DNA from: Oligella urethralis DSM 7531
GTDB lineage: Bacteria; Pseudomonadota; Gammaproteobacteria; Burkholderiales; Burkholderiaceae_B
Reading direction: 5' to 3'
Length of the DNA stretch: 64,000 bases
Assembly (NCBI RefSeq): GCF_000372065.1
Contig: NZ_AQVB01000009.1
Coordinates: 26,847-90,846, forward strand
In this document: in pieces, positions 44,998 through 54,771 of the stretch
Position numbering within the stretch: the stretch's first letter is position 1
How the letters are laid out: each line of letters opens with the position of its first letter
Made by a program: the position numbers and the translations under genes
Notes under the pieces: generated by a model
What the model was told of the DNA's origin: nothing
The model's database searches: none
The model's input: only the letters and a program-made list of their open reading frames with translations

Positions 44998-45792
44998 ATG
45001 GCTAATATTCATCCTACCGCAATCATTCATGAGGGCGCAAAGCTACATGAAAGTGTAAAAGTTGGCGCTTACTCCATTATTGGTGCAGATGTCACCATCG
45101 GTGAAAACACGGTGGTTGGTGAGCATTGTGTGATTGATGGTAAAACGACCATCGGTAAAAACAATCACTTTTATCGTTTTTGCTCCATTGGTGGTGTGCC
45201 CCAAGACAAAAAGTATGGTGGTGAGCAAACAGCGCTGCAAATCGGCGATGGTAATATGTTCCGCGAATTCGTTACCATTAATACCGGTACGGTGCAGGAT
45301 GTCGGGGTGACCGTGATTGGTAATAATAACTGGATTATGGCGTATGTACATATTGCGCATGATTGTCAGTTAGGCAATGAGATCATCATGTCCAATGGCA
45401 TCCAATTGGCAGGTCATATTCATATTGGTGATTGGGCGATTATTGGTGGATTAGCGGCTGCCCATCAGTTTACTCATATCGGTGCTCATAGTATGACGGG
45501 TGGTATGAGTGCTATTCGTCAGGATATTCCACCTTATGTCTTGGGTGCGGGTCAACCTTATAAACCGGCTGGTGTTAACTCTGAGGGTTTAAGACGTCGT
45601 GGCTTTACGGCGACACAAATTCAAGCCATTCGTGAAGCATATAAGTATATTTATCTGCGCAGCCTGAAAATCGAGGATGCCTTGGTGGAGATACGTAAGC
45701 TTCAACAAAGCAGTGCGGAGGATGTGGCCAAGGTATTGGAGCCCTTTATTGATTTTTTTGAAAAATCATCTGCTCGCGGCATCGGTCGCTAA
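44998..45792 (+). CDS. lpxA: UDP-N-acetylglucosamine O-acyltransferase
   Basis: A 264-residue trimeric beta-helix enzyme that starts lipid A synthesis. Hexapeptide repeats run from residue 2 (ANIHPTAIIHEGAKL) to about 190. The catalytic His lies in Y-V-H-I-A-H-D-C-Q-L-G-N, and the helical C-terminal domain starts near G-L-R-R-R-G-F. Standard length. It is 9 bases before lpxB, so coupled. Confidence 0.98.
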   Translation: MANIHPTAIIHEGAKLHESVKVGAYSIIGADVTIGENTVVGEHCVIDGKTTIGKNNHFYRFCSIGGVPQDKKYGGEQTALQIGDGNMFREFVTINTGTVQDVGVTVIGNNNWIMAYVHIAHDCQLGNEIIMSNGIQLAGHIHIGDWAIIGGLAAAHQFTHIGAHSMTGGMSAIRQDIPPYVLGAGQPYKPAGVNSEGLRRRGFTATQIQAIREAYKYIYLRSLKIEDALVEIRKLQQSSAEDVAKVLEPFIDFFEKSSARGIGR

Positions 45793-45801
45793 TCAAGCAT
45801 T

Positions 45802-46974
45802 ATGACACACAGGATTACCATGGTCGCAGGTGAGCCCTCTGGGGACTTGCTTGCGGCTCGTGTGATTGAAGGTCTTAAAGCTCATGAGCAAGGACTGAGA
45901 TTTCGTGGGATTGGTGGTCCGCATATGCAAGAAGCTGGTTTGGCCTTGGATTACCCAATGGATGCCTTATCGGTATTCGGCTATATTGATGCCATCAAGC
46001 AGTTACCACGTCTAATATCAATTTATCAAGGCTTTAAGAAAAAGACCTTGGCGCATGCGCCTGATGTTTTTGTGGGGGTGGATGCACCGGACTTTAATTT
46101 ACGGCTAGAAGAGCAGCTTAAAAAATCCGGCATTCCGACGGTGCAATTTGTTAGTCCCTCGATCTGGGCATGGCGCTATCAACGCATCGAACAGATTAAG
46201 CGAGCCGTTGATCATATGTTGGTGCTGTTCCCCTTTGAAGTCGATATTTATGAAAAAGAGGGGGTGCCGGTTACTTTTGTGGGTCATCCCTTAGCCCAGC
46301 AAATCCCTAAGACGCCAGATGCTCGTGCGGCACGTATTCGTTTAGGATTAGATCCAGATAAGCCATTGTTGGCTATTTTACCTGGTAGTCGACAATCTGA
46401 ATTAAAGGCGTTGAGCCAGGTTTTTTTACAAACCGCACAAAAATTACATCAAAAATACCCCGAGCTGCAATTTGCCGTACCTCTAGTGAATGAGGCGCGT
46501 AAGCAGCAATTTATTGAGCTAAGTAAGGGGATTACCCTGCCAAATCTACATCTTTTTGAACAAAAGCAGGCTCAGCAACCGGTTTCGCGTGATGTGATGG
46601 AGGCCTGTGACGCTGCACTATTAGCCAGTGGCACGGCATCCTTAGAAATGGCTCTATATAAAAAGCCGATGGTTATTGCCTATATACTTTCACCTTTGAT
46701 GGTTAAGGTTATGGCATGGAAATCGGGGCAGTCGGCACCCTTATTGCCATGGATAGGTTTACCTAATATTTTATTGCGTGAGTTTGCAGTGCCGGAGCAC
46801 TTACAGGAGGCAGTGACGCCCGAACAGCTAATGGCTTCTTGTGTGCGTGCGCTCGAAGATAAAGCATATATCGCAGCCACCAAGGCAAAATTTGAAGCGC
46901 TTTATAACACCCTAGCCATTGATACTCCTCGTTTGGCCGCAGAAAGGATTTGGCAAGTTGCCACTGCCCGATAG
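45802..46974 (+). CDS. lpxB: Lipid A disaccharide synthase
   Basis: A 390-residue GT19 glycosyltransferase that joins lipid X to UDP-diacylglucosamine. The start [17 protein letters not shown], the [10 protein letters not shown] motif and L-P-G-S-R-Q-S-E are family signatures. It is a peripheral inner-membrane protein. Its stop codon is 5 bases before the chosen rnhB start. Confidence 0.97.
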   Translation: MTHRITMVAGEPSGDLLAARVIEGLKAHEQGLRFRGIGGPHMQEAGLALDYPMDALSVFGYIDAIKQLPRLISIYQGFKKKTLAHAPDVFVGVDAPDFNLRLEEQLKKSGIPTVQFVSPSIWAWRYQRIEQIKRAVDHMLVLFPFEVDIYEKEGVPVTFVGHPLAQQIPKTPDARAARIRLGLDPDKPLLAILPGSRQSELKALSQVFLQTAQKLHQKYPELQFAVPLVNEARKQQFIELSKGITLPNLHLFEQKQAQQPVSRDVMEACDAALLASGTASLEMALYKKPMVIAYILSPLMVKVMAWKSGQSAPLLPWIGLPNILLREFAVPEHLQEAVTPEQLMASCVRALEDKAYIAATKAKFEALYNTLAIDTPRLAAERIWQVATAR

Positions 46975-46979
46975 TGATT

Positions 46980-47630
46980 ATGTCTAGTATTAAAACTTTC
47001 AATCCGATGAAGCTCGATGCAGGCGTGCTAATCGTTGGTATTGACGAAGCGGGCAGAGGACCTTTAGCTGGTTCGGTGTTTGCCGCCGCAGTGATCTTAG
47101 ATCCGAATAAAGCAATCGAGGGCTTAATGGATTCCAAAAAGCTCTCTGAAAAAAAGCGTGATTATTTAGCAACAATAATTAAAGCGCAAGCGCTAGCCTG
47201 GAGTATCGCTTCGGCTAGCGTTGAAGAAATTGATCGCTTGAATATTTTAGAAGCCACAATGTTGGCGATGACGCGTGCTTGGCAGGGAATCAAGCAAGCC
47301 CATCATTATGTATTAATTGACGGTAATCAAATTCCTAAAGCCATGCGTGCAACGCTGCCAGATAATCTGTTAAGCACTCAGCACGTTGAAGCCATTGTGA
47401 AAGGGGATGATTCAGTACCGGCTATTGCTGCTGCCTCCATCCTTGCTAAAACCGCAAGGGACGCAGAGCTTTATGCCTTGGATGCACAATATCCCGATTA
47501 TGGTTTTGCTCAGCACAAAGGCTATGCTACCAAACTACATTTAAGTCGGCTTGAAGCATTGGGACCATGTCCTATTCACCGACAAAGCTTTGCCCCTATT
47601 AAGCGTTTTTTGCAGCAGCCACAATCATAG
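46980..47630 (+). CDS. rnhB: Ribonuclease HII
   Basis: A 216-residue nuclease that cuts at ribonucleotides in DNA. The catalytic acids are in [13 protein letters not shown] (Asp, Glu), the Asp of V-L-I-D-G-N and a later Asp in A-K-T-A-R-D-A-E. The K-K-L-S-E-K-K-R motif is present. Frames extend upstream into lpxB, but the ATG at 46980 is the first outside it and gives a normal length; a second ATG nine codons on ([11 protein letters not shown]) is also possible. Confidence 0.95.
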   Translation: MSSIKTFNPMKLDAGVLIVGIDEAGRGPLAGSVFAAAVILDPNKAIEGLMDSKKLSEKKRDYLATIIKAQALAWSIASASVEEIDRLNILEATMLAMTRAWQGIKQAHHYVLIDGNQIPKAMRATLPDNLLSTQHVEAIVKGDDSVPAIAAASILAKTARDAELYALDAQYPDYGFAQHKGYATKLHLSRLEALGPCPIHRQSFAPIKRFLQQPQS

Positions 47631-47664
47631 TGCCTTTAGCATTCCTCGTCCTAGGAGTTGTATT

Positions 47665-48501
47665 ATGTTTTCTGACGCTAAGCTAATCGATTCAAAAAAC
47701 AATGCCTTTTTTAAGCGCTTAGTTAAAATCTCACAGAATAAAGAAAAAGCACTGTGCTTGTTGGAAGGGATTCATTTGTGTCAGGATTTTTTAGCTAAGG
47801 CGGATGGTTGGCAGCTAAAAGCAGCCATTTTTCAAGCCTCTGCCTTAAGTAAGGCGGCTAATGAGGCGAATAGTGAACTAATGCAGCTCTATCAGTGCTT
47901 AAATACTAGCCCTACGATATTAGCGGATCAGTTATTTAAGCAATTATGTGATGTGCCGAGTCCGCAAGGGGTGATCTTTTTAATTGAGCCAGCGCAACGC
48001 CCCTTGGATGAGCTTTTAGTGGACAAAACCATGGTTCTAGTTGATAGGGTGCAGGATCCGGGGAATTTGGGCACGATCATCCGTACCGTGGCGGCAGCCG
48101 GTATTAAGCAGTTAGTACTCTCCAGTGGCACGGTCAAAGCATGGTCGCCGAAAGTGTTACGTAGTGCTCAGGGTGCACATTTTGCGATCACTATTTTTAC
48201 TGAGGTAGATTTAACGGTCTTAGTAAATAAGCTCAAGCTACCAATTTATGCCACTGCCTTAAGTGATGCAGCCAGGTCCTTGTATGCGCTGGATTTGGCT
48301 AGGGAATGTGCTTGGCTCTTGGGTAATGAAGGGCAGGGCGTGAGTCGAGAGTTATTAGCACAAGCCACGGCGGAAGTTTTTATTCCTCAAGCTGAGGCGG
48401 TCGAATCCTTAAACGTGGCAGTGGCTTGTGGCATTATTTTATTTGAGCAACGTAGACAGCGTTTAGCCCAATTAGCTAGTAGCTTTTACGGTCAAGATTA
48501 A
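47665..48501 (+). CDS. TrmH/SpoU family RNA 2'-O-methyltransferase
   Basis: A 278-residue SPOUT methyltransferase. It has an N-terminal substrate-binding domain (IDSKNNAFFKRLVKIS, residues 6-100) and the knotted catalytic domain with three motifs: L-V-D-R-V-Q-D-P-G-N-L-G-T-I-I-R, L-L-G-N-E-G-Q-G-V, and V-E-S-L-N-V-A-V-A-C-G-I. It methylates a ribose of rRNA or tRNA; the exact site is not assignable. Start at 47665 is set by AGGAG. Its last 26 bases overlap convergently with ppsR. Confidence 0.9.
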   Translation: MFSDAKLIDSKNNAFFKRLVKISQNKEKALCLLEGIHLCQDFLAKADGWQLKAAIFQASALSKAANEANSELMQLYQCLNTSPTILADQLFKQLCDVPSPQGVIFLIEPAQRPLDELLVDKTMVLVDRVQDPGNLGTIIRTVAAAGIKQLVLSSGTVKAWSPKVLRSAQGAHFAITIFTEVDLTVLVNKLKLPIYATALSDAARSLYALDLARECAWLLGNEGQGVSRELLAQATAEVFIPQAEAVESLNVAVACGIILFEQRRQRLAQLASSFYGQD

Positions 48502-49306
48502 GAATTTTTAAGACCGTGGTTGAGATTTCTTCAATGGATTTGGTGGTGGTTGATAGCCATGCGATATTTTCACGACGCATCATCCGCTCCGCTTCAGCCA
48601 CCTCATATTTACATTGATCGAGTTCGGCATAGGCGCTACCAGGACGACGCTCTTGTCGTACCTCGTACAAACGCTCAGGATTAATCGATAAGCCAAAGAG
48701 CTTATGACGGTGCGGTAATAAGGTATCTGGTAAGGTGCCGCGGTCAAAATCCTCGGGAATTAAAGGAAAATTTGCCGCCTTAATTGAATACTGCATAGCC
48801 AGGTATAAACTTGTTGGGGTTTTACCACAACGTGAAACACCAACAAAAATCACGTCCGCATGCTCTAAATCATGCACAAACTGACCGTCATCATGGGCCA
48901 GCGTGAAGTTGATCGCTTCAATGCGACGACGATATTCGTCGGAACTGGCACTCACATGCGAACGACCGATCGCCGGGTTAGATTTGGTCTGTAGACTCTC
49001 TTCTAGCTGGCGCACACAGGCCCCAAAAATATCCATATAGATGCAATTGCTATGGCGCAGGTGAGTGTTAATGTCCTCATCTACAATGGTGCTAAAAACA
49101 ATGGGCGGTAGCTTATCCAGCTCAGCCGTGCTATTAATTCGTGTCGCAATTTCTTGGGCGCGTTCAACCGTATTCACAAAAGGCTCACGCTCTTGTTGAA
49201 AGGTAAATTTATGAGTAAACTGCGACAACACTGAATGTCCGAAAGTCTCAGCAGTGATGCCAGTGCCATCAGAAACGATGAAAACAGTGCGCTTTTGTAA
49301 TTGCAT
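48476..49306 (-). CDS. ppsR: PEP synthase regulatory kinase/phosphorylase (PSRP)
   Basis: A 276-residue DUF299 protein that inactivates PEP synthase by ADP-dependent phosphorylation of a Thr and reactivates it by Pi-dependent dephosphorylation. The opening R-T-V-F-I-V-S-D-G-T-G-I-T-A-E-T and the P-loop-like G-V-S-R-C-G-K-T-P-T-S near 155 are family signatures. It is divergent from its target gene ppsA, as expected, and its end overlaps the methyltransferase gene by 26 bases. Confidence 0.95.
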   Translation of the reverse strand: MQLQKRTVFIVSDGTGITAETFGHSVLSQFTHKFTFQQEREPFVNTVERAQEIATRINSTAELDKLPPIVFSTIVDEDINTHLRHSNCIYMDIFGACVRQLEESLQTKSNPAIGRSHVSASSDEYRRRIEAINFTLAHDDGQFVHDLEHADVIFVGVSRCGKTPTSLYLAMQYSIKAANFPLIPEDFDRGTLPDTLLPHRHKLFGLSINPERLYEVRQERRPGSAYAELDQCKYEVAEAERMMRRENIAWLSTTTKSIEEISTTVLKILNLDRKSY

Positions 49307-49418
49307 AGATAAAACCTTTTCCCTGGAGTGAAGAATGGGCTACAATGATAGCCTAATTAGATGACGGATTGATGATGTTTACACTTTATCTCAAGTAGTA
49401 TTGTTACACCAAAAGGCC

Positions 49419-49463
49419 TATTTGTTCAGCAAAACGTGTTTTTTTGAACAAATAAGCTTTTTT
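49419..49463 (+). promoter_or_regulatory. Inverted repeat with T-run in the ppsA leader
   Basis: Perfect 10-base arms TATTTGTTCA (49419-49428) and TGAACAAATA (49445-49454), followed by AGCTTTTTTA. It lies 28 bases upstream of the ppsA start. It could be a weak leader terminator or, on DNA, a regulator site. The stem is AT-rich. Confidence 0.55.
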
Positions 49464-49481
49464 ATCTTTGAGGTATGTTTT

Positions 49482-51857
49482 ATGACTTACGTTCTTCCTT
49501 TTGAGCAGTGTCGCATGTGTGACGTCGATGTGGTCGGCGGTAAAAACGCATCACTCGGTGAGATGATTAGCCAGTTGGCTTCAGCGGGCGTACGTGTGCC
49601 AGGTGGTTTTGCTACCACCGCCCAAGCGTTTCGTGACTACTTAAAGCAGTCCGATCTTGATAAGCGTATCAGCGAGCGCCTTGCTCGTTTAAATCCAGAT
49701 GATGTGCGCGAGCTTGCCGAAGCTGGTCAAGAAATCCGTCAGTGGATTATCGAGACACCGTTCCATGCGGAGCTTGAGCAGCAAATTCGCGAGGCTTATG
49801 CTGAGTTGGATGCTGATGGCAAGGGTACTTTTGCAGTGCGTTCTTCAGCCACAGCCGAGGACTTACCAGATGCTTCATTTGCTGGTCAGCAGGAGACCTT
49901 CCTTAACGTTGCCGGCATTGATGACGTGCTTGATAAAATTCACCACGTATTTGCCTCTCTTTATAACGATCGTGCGATTTCTTACCGTGTACACAAGGGC
50001 TATCGTCATGATGACGTGGCTTTATCGGCAGGGGTTCAGCGCATGGTGCGCTCTGATAGCGGTAGCTCGGGCGTGATGTTTACCCTGGATACCGAGTCAG
50101 GCTTTGAGGATGTGGTGTTTGTAACCTCATCCTACGGTCTGGGTGAAACGGTGGTGCAGGGTGCGGTTAACCCTGACGAATTCTACGTTTACAAACCGAC
50201 TTTAGAGGCCGGTAAGTATCCGATTGTGAGCCGTCACATTGGTTCTAAATTGATTAAGATGGAGTTTAAAGAGCATCGTGCACCAGGTGAAAACGCTGTA
50301 CGAACCGTCGATGTTCCTACCTCAGAGCGCAATCGCTTCTCTATTACAGATGAAGAAGTGATTGAATTAGCTAAGTACGCAGTTATTATTGAAAAGCACT
50401 ACCAGCGTCCAATGGATATTGAGTGGGGTCGTGACGGTATCGACGGTAAGATTTACATCTTACAAGCCCGTCCTGAGACTGTTAAATCTCAACAATCAAA
50501 GCAGGATGTACAGCAGCGCTTTAAGCTTAAAACCACAGGTGATGTGATTTTGACTGGTCGTGCCATTGGCCAAAAAATCGGTGCTGGTAAGGTTCGCATT
50601 ATTCATGATGTGTCTGAGATGGATCAGGTACAAGCCGGTGATATTTTAGTAACCGATATGACCGATCCAAACTGGGAACCAGTGATGAAAGTGGCTTCCG
50701 CTATTGTGACTAATCGCGGTGGTCGTACATGTCACGCTGCGATTATTGCGCGTGAATTAGGTATTCCTGCGGTTGTAGGTTGCGGTGAAGCAACTGAGCT
50801 ACTTAAAAACGGTCAGGAAGTGACGGTTTCTTGTGCCGAGGGTGATGAGGGTCGTATTTATGACGGTTTATTAGAAACTGAAATTGAGGAAATCAAGCGT
50901 GGTGAAATGCCTGAGATCCCCATCAAGGTGATGATGAACGTCGGTAACCCGCAGTTAGCCTTTGACTTCTCCCGTATCCCTAACAAAGGTGTGGGTCTAG
51001 CGCGCTTAGAGTTTATTATTAATAACAATATTAATGTCCACCCTAAAGCGGTATTAGACTACCCCAATGTTGATCCTGAATTAAAGCAAGCAGTAGAGTC
51101 AGCAGCACGTGGTTATGCTAGCCCACGCGCTTTCTTCGTTGAGAAATTAGCCGAGGGCGTGGCCACCATTGCCGCCGCCTTCTATCCGAAGACAGTGATT
51201 GTACGTATGTCAGACTTTAAGTCTAATGAGTACCGCAAATTAGTTGGTGGTTCACGCTACGAGCCTGAGGAAGAAAACCCGATGTTAGGCTTCCGTGGTG
51301 CATCACGTTACTTAGCCGATGACTTTGCTGAGTGTTTCCGCATGGAGTGCGAAGCACTGAAAAAAGTACGTGATGAAATGGGCTTGGATAATGTTGAATT
51401 AATGATCCCATTTGTGCGTACTGTGAGTCAGGCAGAGCGTGTGATTGACTTATTAGCAGCCAATGGCTTAAAACGTGGTGAAAACGGCTTGCGCGTGATT
51501 ATGATGTGTGAGGTGCCGTCAAATGCCATTTTAGCTGAGCAGTTCTTAGAGCACTTTGATGGCTTCTCCATCGGTTCGAACGATATGACCCAATTAACTT
51601 TGGGCTTGGATCGTGACTCCGGTATGGAGATCCTGATGGCTGACTTTGATGAGCGTGATGAGGCGGTGCAGTTTATGCTGTCTCGTGCAATTCAAGCGTG
51701 TATCAAAGCCGGTAAATATGTCGGTATTTGTGGTCAAGGCCCGAGTGATCACCCAGACTTAGCCTTATGGCTCCAAAAAGAGGGAATTGTTTCCATGTCA
51801 CTTAACCCAGATACGGTGGTTGATACATGGCAAAAACTTGCTGAGCAGCAAGGCTAA
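49482..51857 (+). CDS. ppsA: Phosphoenolpyruvate synthase
   Basis: A 791-residue enzyme converting pyruvate and ATP to PEP, AMP and Pi for gluconeogenesis. It has an N-terminal ATP-grasp domain ([12 protein letters not shown], then [13 protein letters not shown]), a swivelling His domain with the phosphoacceptor in [14 protein letters not shown], and the C-terminal TIM barrel ([25 protein letters not shown]). I chose the ATG at 49482 (MTYVLPFEQ); the longer frame would run through the leader inverted repeat. Control by PpsR is expected. Confidence 0.97.
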   Translation: MTYVLPFEQCRMCDVDVVGGKNASLGEMISQLASAGVRVPGGFATTAQAFRDYLKQSDLDKRISERLARLNPDDVRELAEAGQEIRQWIIETPFHAELEQQIREAYAELDADGKGTFAVRSSATAEDLPDASFAGQQETFLNVAGIDDVLDKIHHVFASLYNDRAISYRVHKGYRHDDVALSAGVQRMVRSDSGSSGVMFTLDTESGFEDVVFVTSSYGLGETVVQGAVNPDEFYVYKPTLEAGKYPIVSRHIGSKLIKMEFKEHRAPGENAVRTVDVPTSERNRFSITDEEVIELAKYAVIIEKHYQRPMDIEWGRDGIDGKIYILQARPETVKSQQSKQDVQQRFKLKTTGDVILTGRAIGQKIGAGKVRIIHDVSEMDQVQAGDILVTDMTDPNWEPVMKVASAIVTNRGGRTCHAAIIARELGIPAVVGCGEATELLKNGQEVTVSCAEGDEGRIYDGLLETEIEEIKRGEMPEIPIKVMMNVGNPQLAFDFSRIPNKGVGLARLEFIINNNINVHPKAVLDYPNVDPELKQAVESAARGYASPRAFFVEKLAEGVATIAAAFYPKTVIVRMSDFKSNEYRKLVGGSRYEPEEENPMLGFRGASRYLADDFAECFRMECEALKKVRDEMGLDNVELMIPFVRTVSQAERVIDLLAANGLKRGENGLRVIMMCEVPSNAILAEQFLEHFDGFSIGSNDMTQLTLGLDRDSGMEILMADFDERDEAVQFMLSRAIQACIKAGKYVGICGQGPSDHPDLALWLQKEGIVSMSLNPDTVVDTWQKLAEQQG

Positions 51858-51893
51858 TTCTATTCTTTAGTTTAAAGCCCGATGCTTTTATAT

Positions 51894-51929
51894 TCCCACT
51901 AATCCTTGCTGGTTTAGTGGGATTTTTTT
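51894..51929 (+). terminator. Intrinsic terminator after ppsA
   Basis: The stem TCCCACTAA (51894-51902)/TTAGTGGGA (51914-51922) is followed by seven T's, 37 bases after the ppsA stop. Confidence 0.92.
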
Positions 51930-51991
51930 ATGTGATAATTCATCTTCAGGTAAACTACCTTTGCTATGATGAAAATTGATAGGAGATATTG

Positions 51992-52321
51992 ATGTCTGAA
52001 TTAATGATTGAGGATTTGACCGTAGGTAATGGCGAAGAGGCTAAAGCGGGTCAAGAGGTGACAGTACATTACACTGGTTGGTTATTGGACGGTGGTCAAA
52101 AGTTTGACTCCAGCAAGGATCGCAATCAGCCTTTTAGTTTTCCTTTAGGCGCAGGTCATGTGATTAAGGGTTGGGACCGTGGTGTACAGGGAATGAAGGT
52201 CGGTGGTGTGCGTAAGCTGACGATTCCTGCCAGCTTAGGCTATGGTGCCTACGGTGCTGGTGGTGTGATTCCGCCTAATGCGACCTTAGTGTTTGAAGTC
52301 GAGTTATTAGCCGTTAATTAG
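51992..52321 (+). CDS. FKBP-type peptidyl-prolyl isomerase
   Basis: A 109-residue single-domain FKBP. It has the classical active-site set: V-H-Y-T-G-W-L, K-F-D-S-S, V-I-K-G-W-D-R-G-V-Q-G-M-K-V-G, A-Y-G-A-G-G-V-I-P-P-N-A-T-L-V-F. It has no signal peptide, so it is cytoplasmic. It speeds cis-trans proline isomerisation. AGGAGA precedes the ATG at 51992, and an extended -10 (TGCTATGAT, 51962-51970) lies just upstream. It is unlinked in function to the NfeD pair that follows 19 bases on. Confidence 0.94.
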   Translation: MSELMIEDLTVGNGEEAKAGQEVTVHYTGWLLDGGQKFDSSKDRNQPFSFPLGAGHVIKGWDRGVQGMKVGGVRKLTIPASLGYGAYGAGGVIPPNATLVFEVELLAVN

Positions 52322-52340
52322 TTTTTGTTAAGGCGCTTCT

Positions 52341-52775
52341 ATGTGGATTTGGTTTGCGATTGCTGTGGTGGCGGTGATATTAGAGTTGCTTAGCGGCACC
52401 TTTGTATTATTGCTAATCGGTTTAGGTGCTTTTGCTGCCGGTATTGCGACGTGGTTAGCATTGGATTTTATTGTGCAATTAGCCGTGTTAGCCATTGTGC
52501 CGGTATTGGGGATTTTCATTATGAAGCGCATGGGCAAGTTTCATCTGCGTAATCCCTTAGCCAGTGAGTCAGATGCTAATCTAAATCTGGATATAGGTCG
52601 TTCTGTTTTTGTAGAAGCATGGCAAGCTGAGCGTCGTCAAGCACAAGTTAGCTTCAGGGGCGCCACATGGCAGGTTAAACCGGCGGAGCACTATACAGCG
52701 CTTAGCCCCGGCAAGCATCGTATCGTAGCTGTGCGAGGCATTGTTTTAATTGTAGAACCTTTTGGAGAGATCTAG
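52341..52775 (+). CDS. NfeD family membrane protein
   Basis: A 144-residue protein with an N-terminal membrane region of two to three helices (about 1-22 and 25-65, WIWFAIAVVAVILELLSGTFVLLLIGLGAFAAG) and a C-terminal OB-fold domain (about 85-144, ending I-V-A-V-R-G-I-V-L-I-V-E-P). This is the short NfeD (YbbK) form, without the protease domain. It is always found with an SPFH partner, here 2 bases downstream, and is thought to help assemble membrane microdomains. Confidence 0.9.
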   Translation: MWIWFAIAVVAVILELLSGTFVLLLIGLGAFAAGIATWLALDFIVQLAVLAIVPVLGIFIMKRMGKFHLRNPLASESDANLNLDIGRSVFVEAWQAERRQAQVSFRGATWQVKPAEHYTALSPGKHRIVAVRGIVLIVEPFGEI

Positions 52776-52777
52776 TT

Positions 52778-53701
52778 GTGGCTGATTTACTAAGTTTTTG
52801 GCTAATCCTACTGGTATTAGTCGTTATTTTTCTCGTTAAGTCTGTTGCCATTGTGCCTCAACAGCATGCTTGGGTGGTGGAGCGCTTGGGGCGCTATGAC
52901 CGTACTTTAAGCCCAGGACCACGTTTAGTGATTCCCTTTATTGAAAAGGTGGCTTATAAGCATTCACTTAAAGAAATTCCCCTTGATGTCCCCAGTCAGG
53001 TATGTATCACGCGGGATAATACGCAATTGCAGGTGGATGGGGTGCTGTACTTCCAAGTGACTGATGCTATGTTGGCATCCTACGGTTCTTCTAATTATAT
53101 TTTAGCGATTACCCAGCTTTCTCAAACGACCTTACGTTCGGTTATCGGTAAGATGGAGTTAGACCGCACCTTTGAAGAGCGTGAATTGATTAACAGCAAA
53201 GTGGTTTCTTCATTAGATGAGGCAGCCACCAACTGGGGCGTGAAGGTATTACGCTATGAAATTAAGGATTTAACGCCACCTAAAGAGATTCTGCATGCGA
53301 TGCAGGCACAAATTACCGCTGAGCGTGAAAAGCGTGCCTTGATTGCGGCCTCAGAAGGGCGCCGCCAAGAGCAGATTAATATTGCTGAGGGTGAAAGAGC
53401 GGCTGCGATTGCACGTTCTGAGGGTGATCGTCAGATGCAGATTAATCAGGCGCAGGGTGAGGCCGAAGCCGTCGTAACGGTAGCTGATGCAACGGCCGAA
53501 GCGATTAAAAAAGTCGCCCAAGCCATTCAGGAACCTGGCGGTATGGCTGCGGTTAACTTACAGGTAGCAGAAAACTATATTTCTGCTTTCTCCCAATTAG
53601 CACAAAAGGGTAATAGTCTGATTATCCCGTCGAATTTATCGGATATCAGTAGCTTGGTTGCGAGTGCCATGACGGTGGTAAAAAATAACGACAAGCAGTA
53701 A
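52778..53701 (+). CDS. SPFH/stomatin family protein (QmcA-like)
   Basis: A 307-residue prohibitin-fold protein with one N-terminal membrane helix (4-25). The SPFH domain opens V-P-Q-Q-H-A-W-V-V-E-R-L-G-R-Y-D, and a long helical region (about 185-270, rich in Ala, Glu, Arg, Gln with A-E-G-E-R-A-A-A repeats) follows, likely coiled-coil for ring assembly. It starts with GTG two bases after nfeD. The pair resembles E. coli qmcA-ybbJ. It may protect FtsH or organise the membrane, inferred from the family. Confidence 0.92.
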   Translation: MADLLSFWLILLVLVVIFLVKSVAIVPQQHAWVVERLGRYDRTLSPGPRLVIPFIEKVAYKHSLKEIPLDVPSQVCITRDNTQLQVDGVLYFQVTDAMLASYGSSNYILAITQLSQTTLRSVIGKMELDRTFEERELINSKVVSSLDEAATNWGVKVLRYEIKDLTPPKEILHAMQAQITAEREKRALIAASEGRRQEQINIAEGERAAAIARSEGDRQMQINQAQGEAEAVVTVADATAEAIKKVAQAIQEPGGMAAVNLQVAENYISAFSQLAQKGNSLIIPSNLSDISSLVASAMTVVKNNDKQ

Positions 53702-53708
53702 AAATTAA

Positions 53709-53737
53709 AGGCTGTTATTCTAGATGAATAGCAGCCT
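53709..53737. terminator. Bidirectional terminator between the SPFH gene and smpB
   Basis: A 12-base stem AGGCTGTTATTC (53709-53720)/GAATAGCAGCCT (53726-53737) with one wobble and a TAGAT loop. On the minus strand it is followed by TTTAATTTTT, so it mainly ends smpB transcripts; the plus-strand tail is weaker. Confidence 0.75.
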
Positions 53738-53743
53738 GATTGT

Positions 53744-54196
53744 TTAGCGCGTATCATTTTTCATAATCCGGGCCTTTTCTCGCTCCCAATCACGTTCTTT
53801 AATGGTGGCGCGTTTGTCATGTTGCTTTTTACCCTTGGCTAGGCCCACGGTCATTTTTATGAGGCCGTTTTTGTAATAAAGGTTTAAGGGCACCAAGGTA
53901 AAGCCACGTTGCTCTACGCGACCAATTAATTTATTAATCTCGTGCTTGTGCATCAGCAGTTTGCGGGTGCGACTAGCGTCTGGTCGGATATGGGTGGAGG
54001 CGGTACCAAGTGGGCTAATCAGCATATTGAGTACAAATAACTCGCCATTACGAATCACAATGTGGCTTTCACCGATTTGCGTGCGTCCAGCACGGATGGC
54101 TTTAACCTCCCAGCCCTCAAGCACCATGCCGGCTTCAAACTCTTCCTCGATAAAGTAATCGTGTCGTGCTTTTCTATTATCAGCAATCCTGGTCAT
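53744..54196 (-). CDS. smpB: SsrA-binding protein SmpB
   Basis: A 150-residue tmRNA partner needed for rescue of stalled ribosomes. The opening [23 protein letters not shown]-x-G-W-E-V-K and the basic C-terminal tail ([22 protein letters not shown]) that lies in the mRNA channel are clear. It is divergent from ratA, an arrangement also found in E. coli and many relatives. The ssrA gene itself is not in the window. Confidence 0.98.
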   Translation of the reverse strand: MTRIADNRKARHDYFIEEEFEAGMVLEGWEVKAIRAGRTQIGESHIVIRNGELFVLNMLISPLGTASTHIRPDASRTRKLLMHKHEINKLIGRVEQRGFTLVPLNLYYKNGLIKMTVGLAKGKKQHDKRATIKERDWEREKARIMKNDTR

Positions 54197-54330
54197 TCTA
54201 TTTAATTCTGTGTTTTATTTGCTATAGGGCGTTAAAATATAGCCCACCTGTAAAATTTTTGTCAATTATCTATTCTAATCAGAAGAGTAGCTTTTTGCCA
54301 TCAATCATTCTATTTATCGATTTTATTTCT

Positions 54331-54771
54331 ATGCATACCGTCAAACGCAGTGTCTTAGTCCCTTATAGTGCCGAGCAGATGTTTAATTTAGTGGCTGATG
54401 TCGATAAGTACGAGGAGTTTATGCCTTGGTGTGGCGGCTCAGAGATTAAGGAGCGCTTCGATGGCGGACTCGTCGGCTCAGTGACCATCGCACTGTCAAA
54501 GATTAAGCATACCTTTACGACACGTAATACCCACGACTATCCGCATCAAATTCATCTAGATTTAGTGGATGGGCCTTTTTCATCACTGACTGGGGATTGG
54601 ATCTTTACCCCCTTGGCCGAGGATGCCTGTAAAGTGGAGTTTACTCTAAATTACGCTTTTAATAGCCGACCGTTGGAGTTTATTTTAGGACCCATTTTTA
54701 ATAAAGTGGCTAACAGTTTTATTGATTCCTTTACCAAAAGAGCAGAGCAGCAGTATGGTGAGGCATTCTGA
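54331..54771 (+). CDS. ratA: RatA/Coq10-like START-domain protein
   Basis: A 146-residue polyketide-cyclase/START-fold protein. The start MHTVKRSVLVPYSAEQMFNLVADVDKYEEFMPWC is the usual Coq10/RatA opening. In E. coli RatA is described as inhibiting 70S formation, while its mitochondrial homologue Coq10 binds ubiquinone. Frames extend 55 codons upstream but with no ribosome site and no homology-like character, so I start at 54331. It overlaps rnfH by 17 bases, the typical ratA-rnfH pair. Confidence 0.92.
   Translation: MHTVKRSVLVPYSAEQMFNLVADVDKYEEFMPWCGGSEIKERFDGGLVGSVTIALSKIKHTFTTRNTHDYPHQIHLDLVDGPFSSLTGDWIFTPLAEDACKVEFTLNYAFNSRPLEFILGPIFNKVANSFIDSFTKRAEQQYGEAF

Noticed and set aside
49401-49481. 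27-codon upstream extension of ppsA
   Set aside because: It runs through the leader inverted repeat and is Phe-rich, unlike PpsA; the ATG at 49482 gives the normal start.
54166-54330. 55-codon upstream extension of ratA
   Set aside because: It overlaps the divergent smpB start and has no ribosome site; RatA homologues start at the MHTVKRS position.
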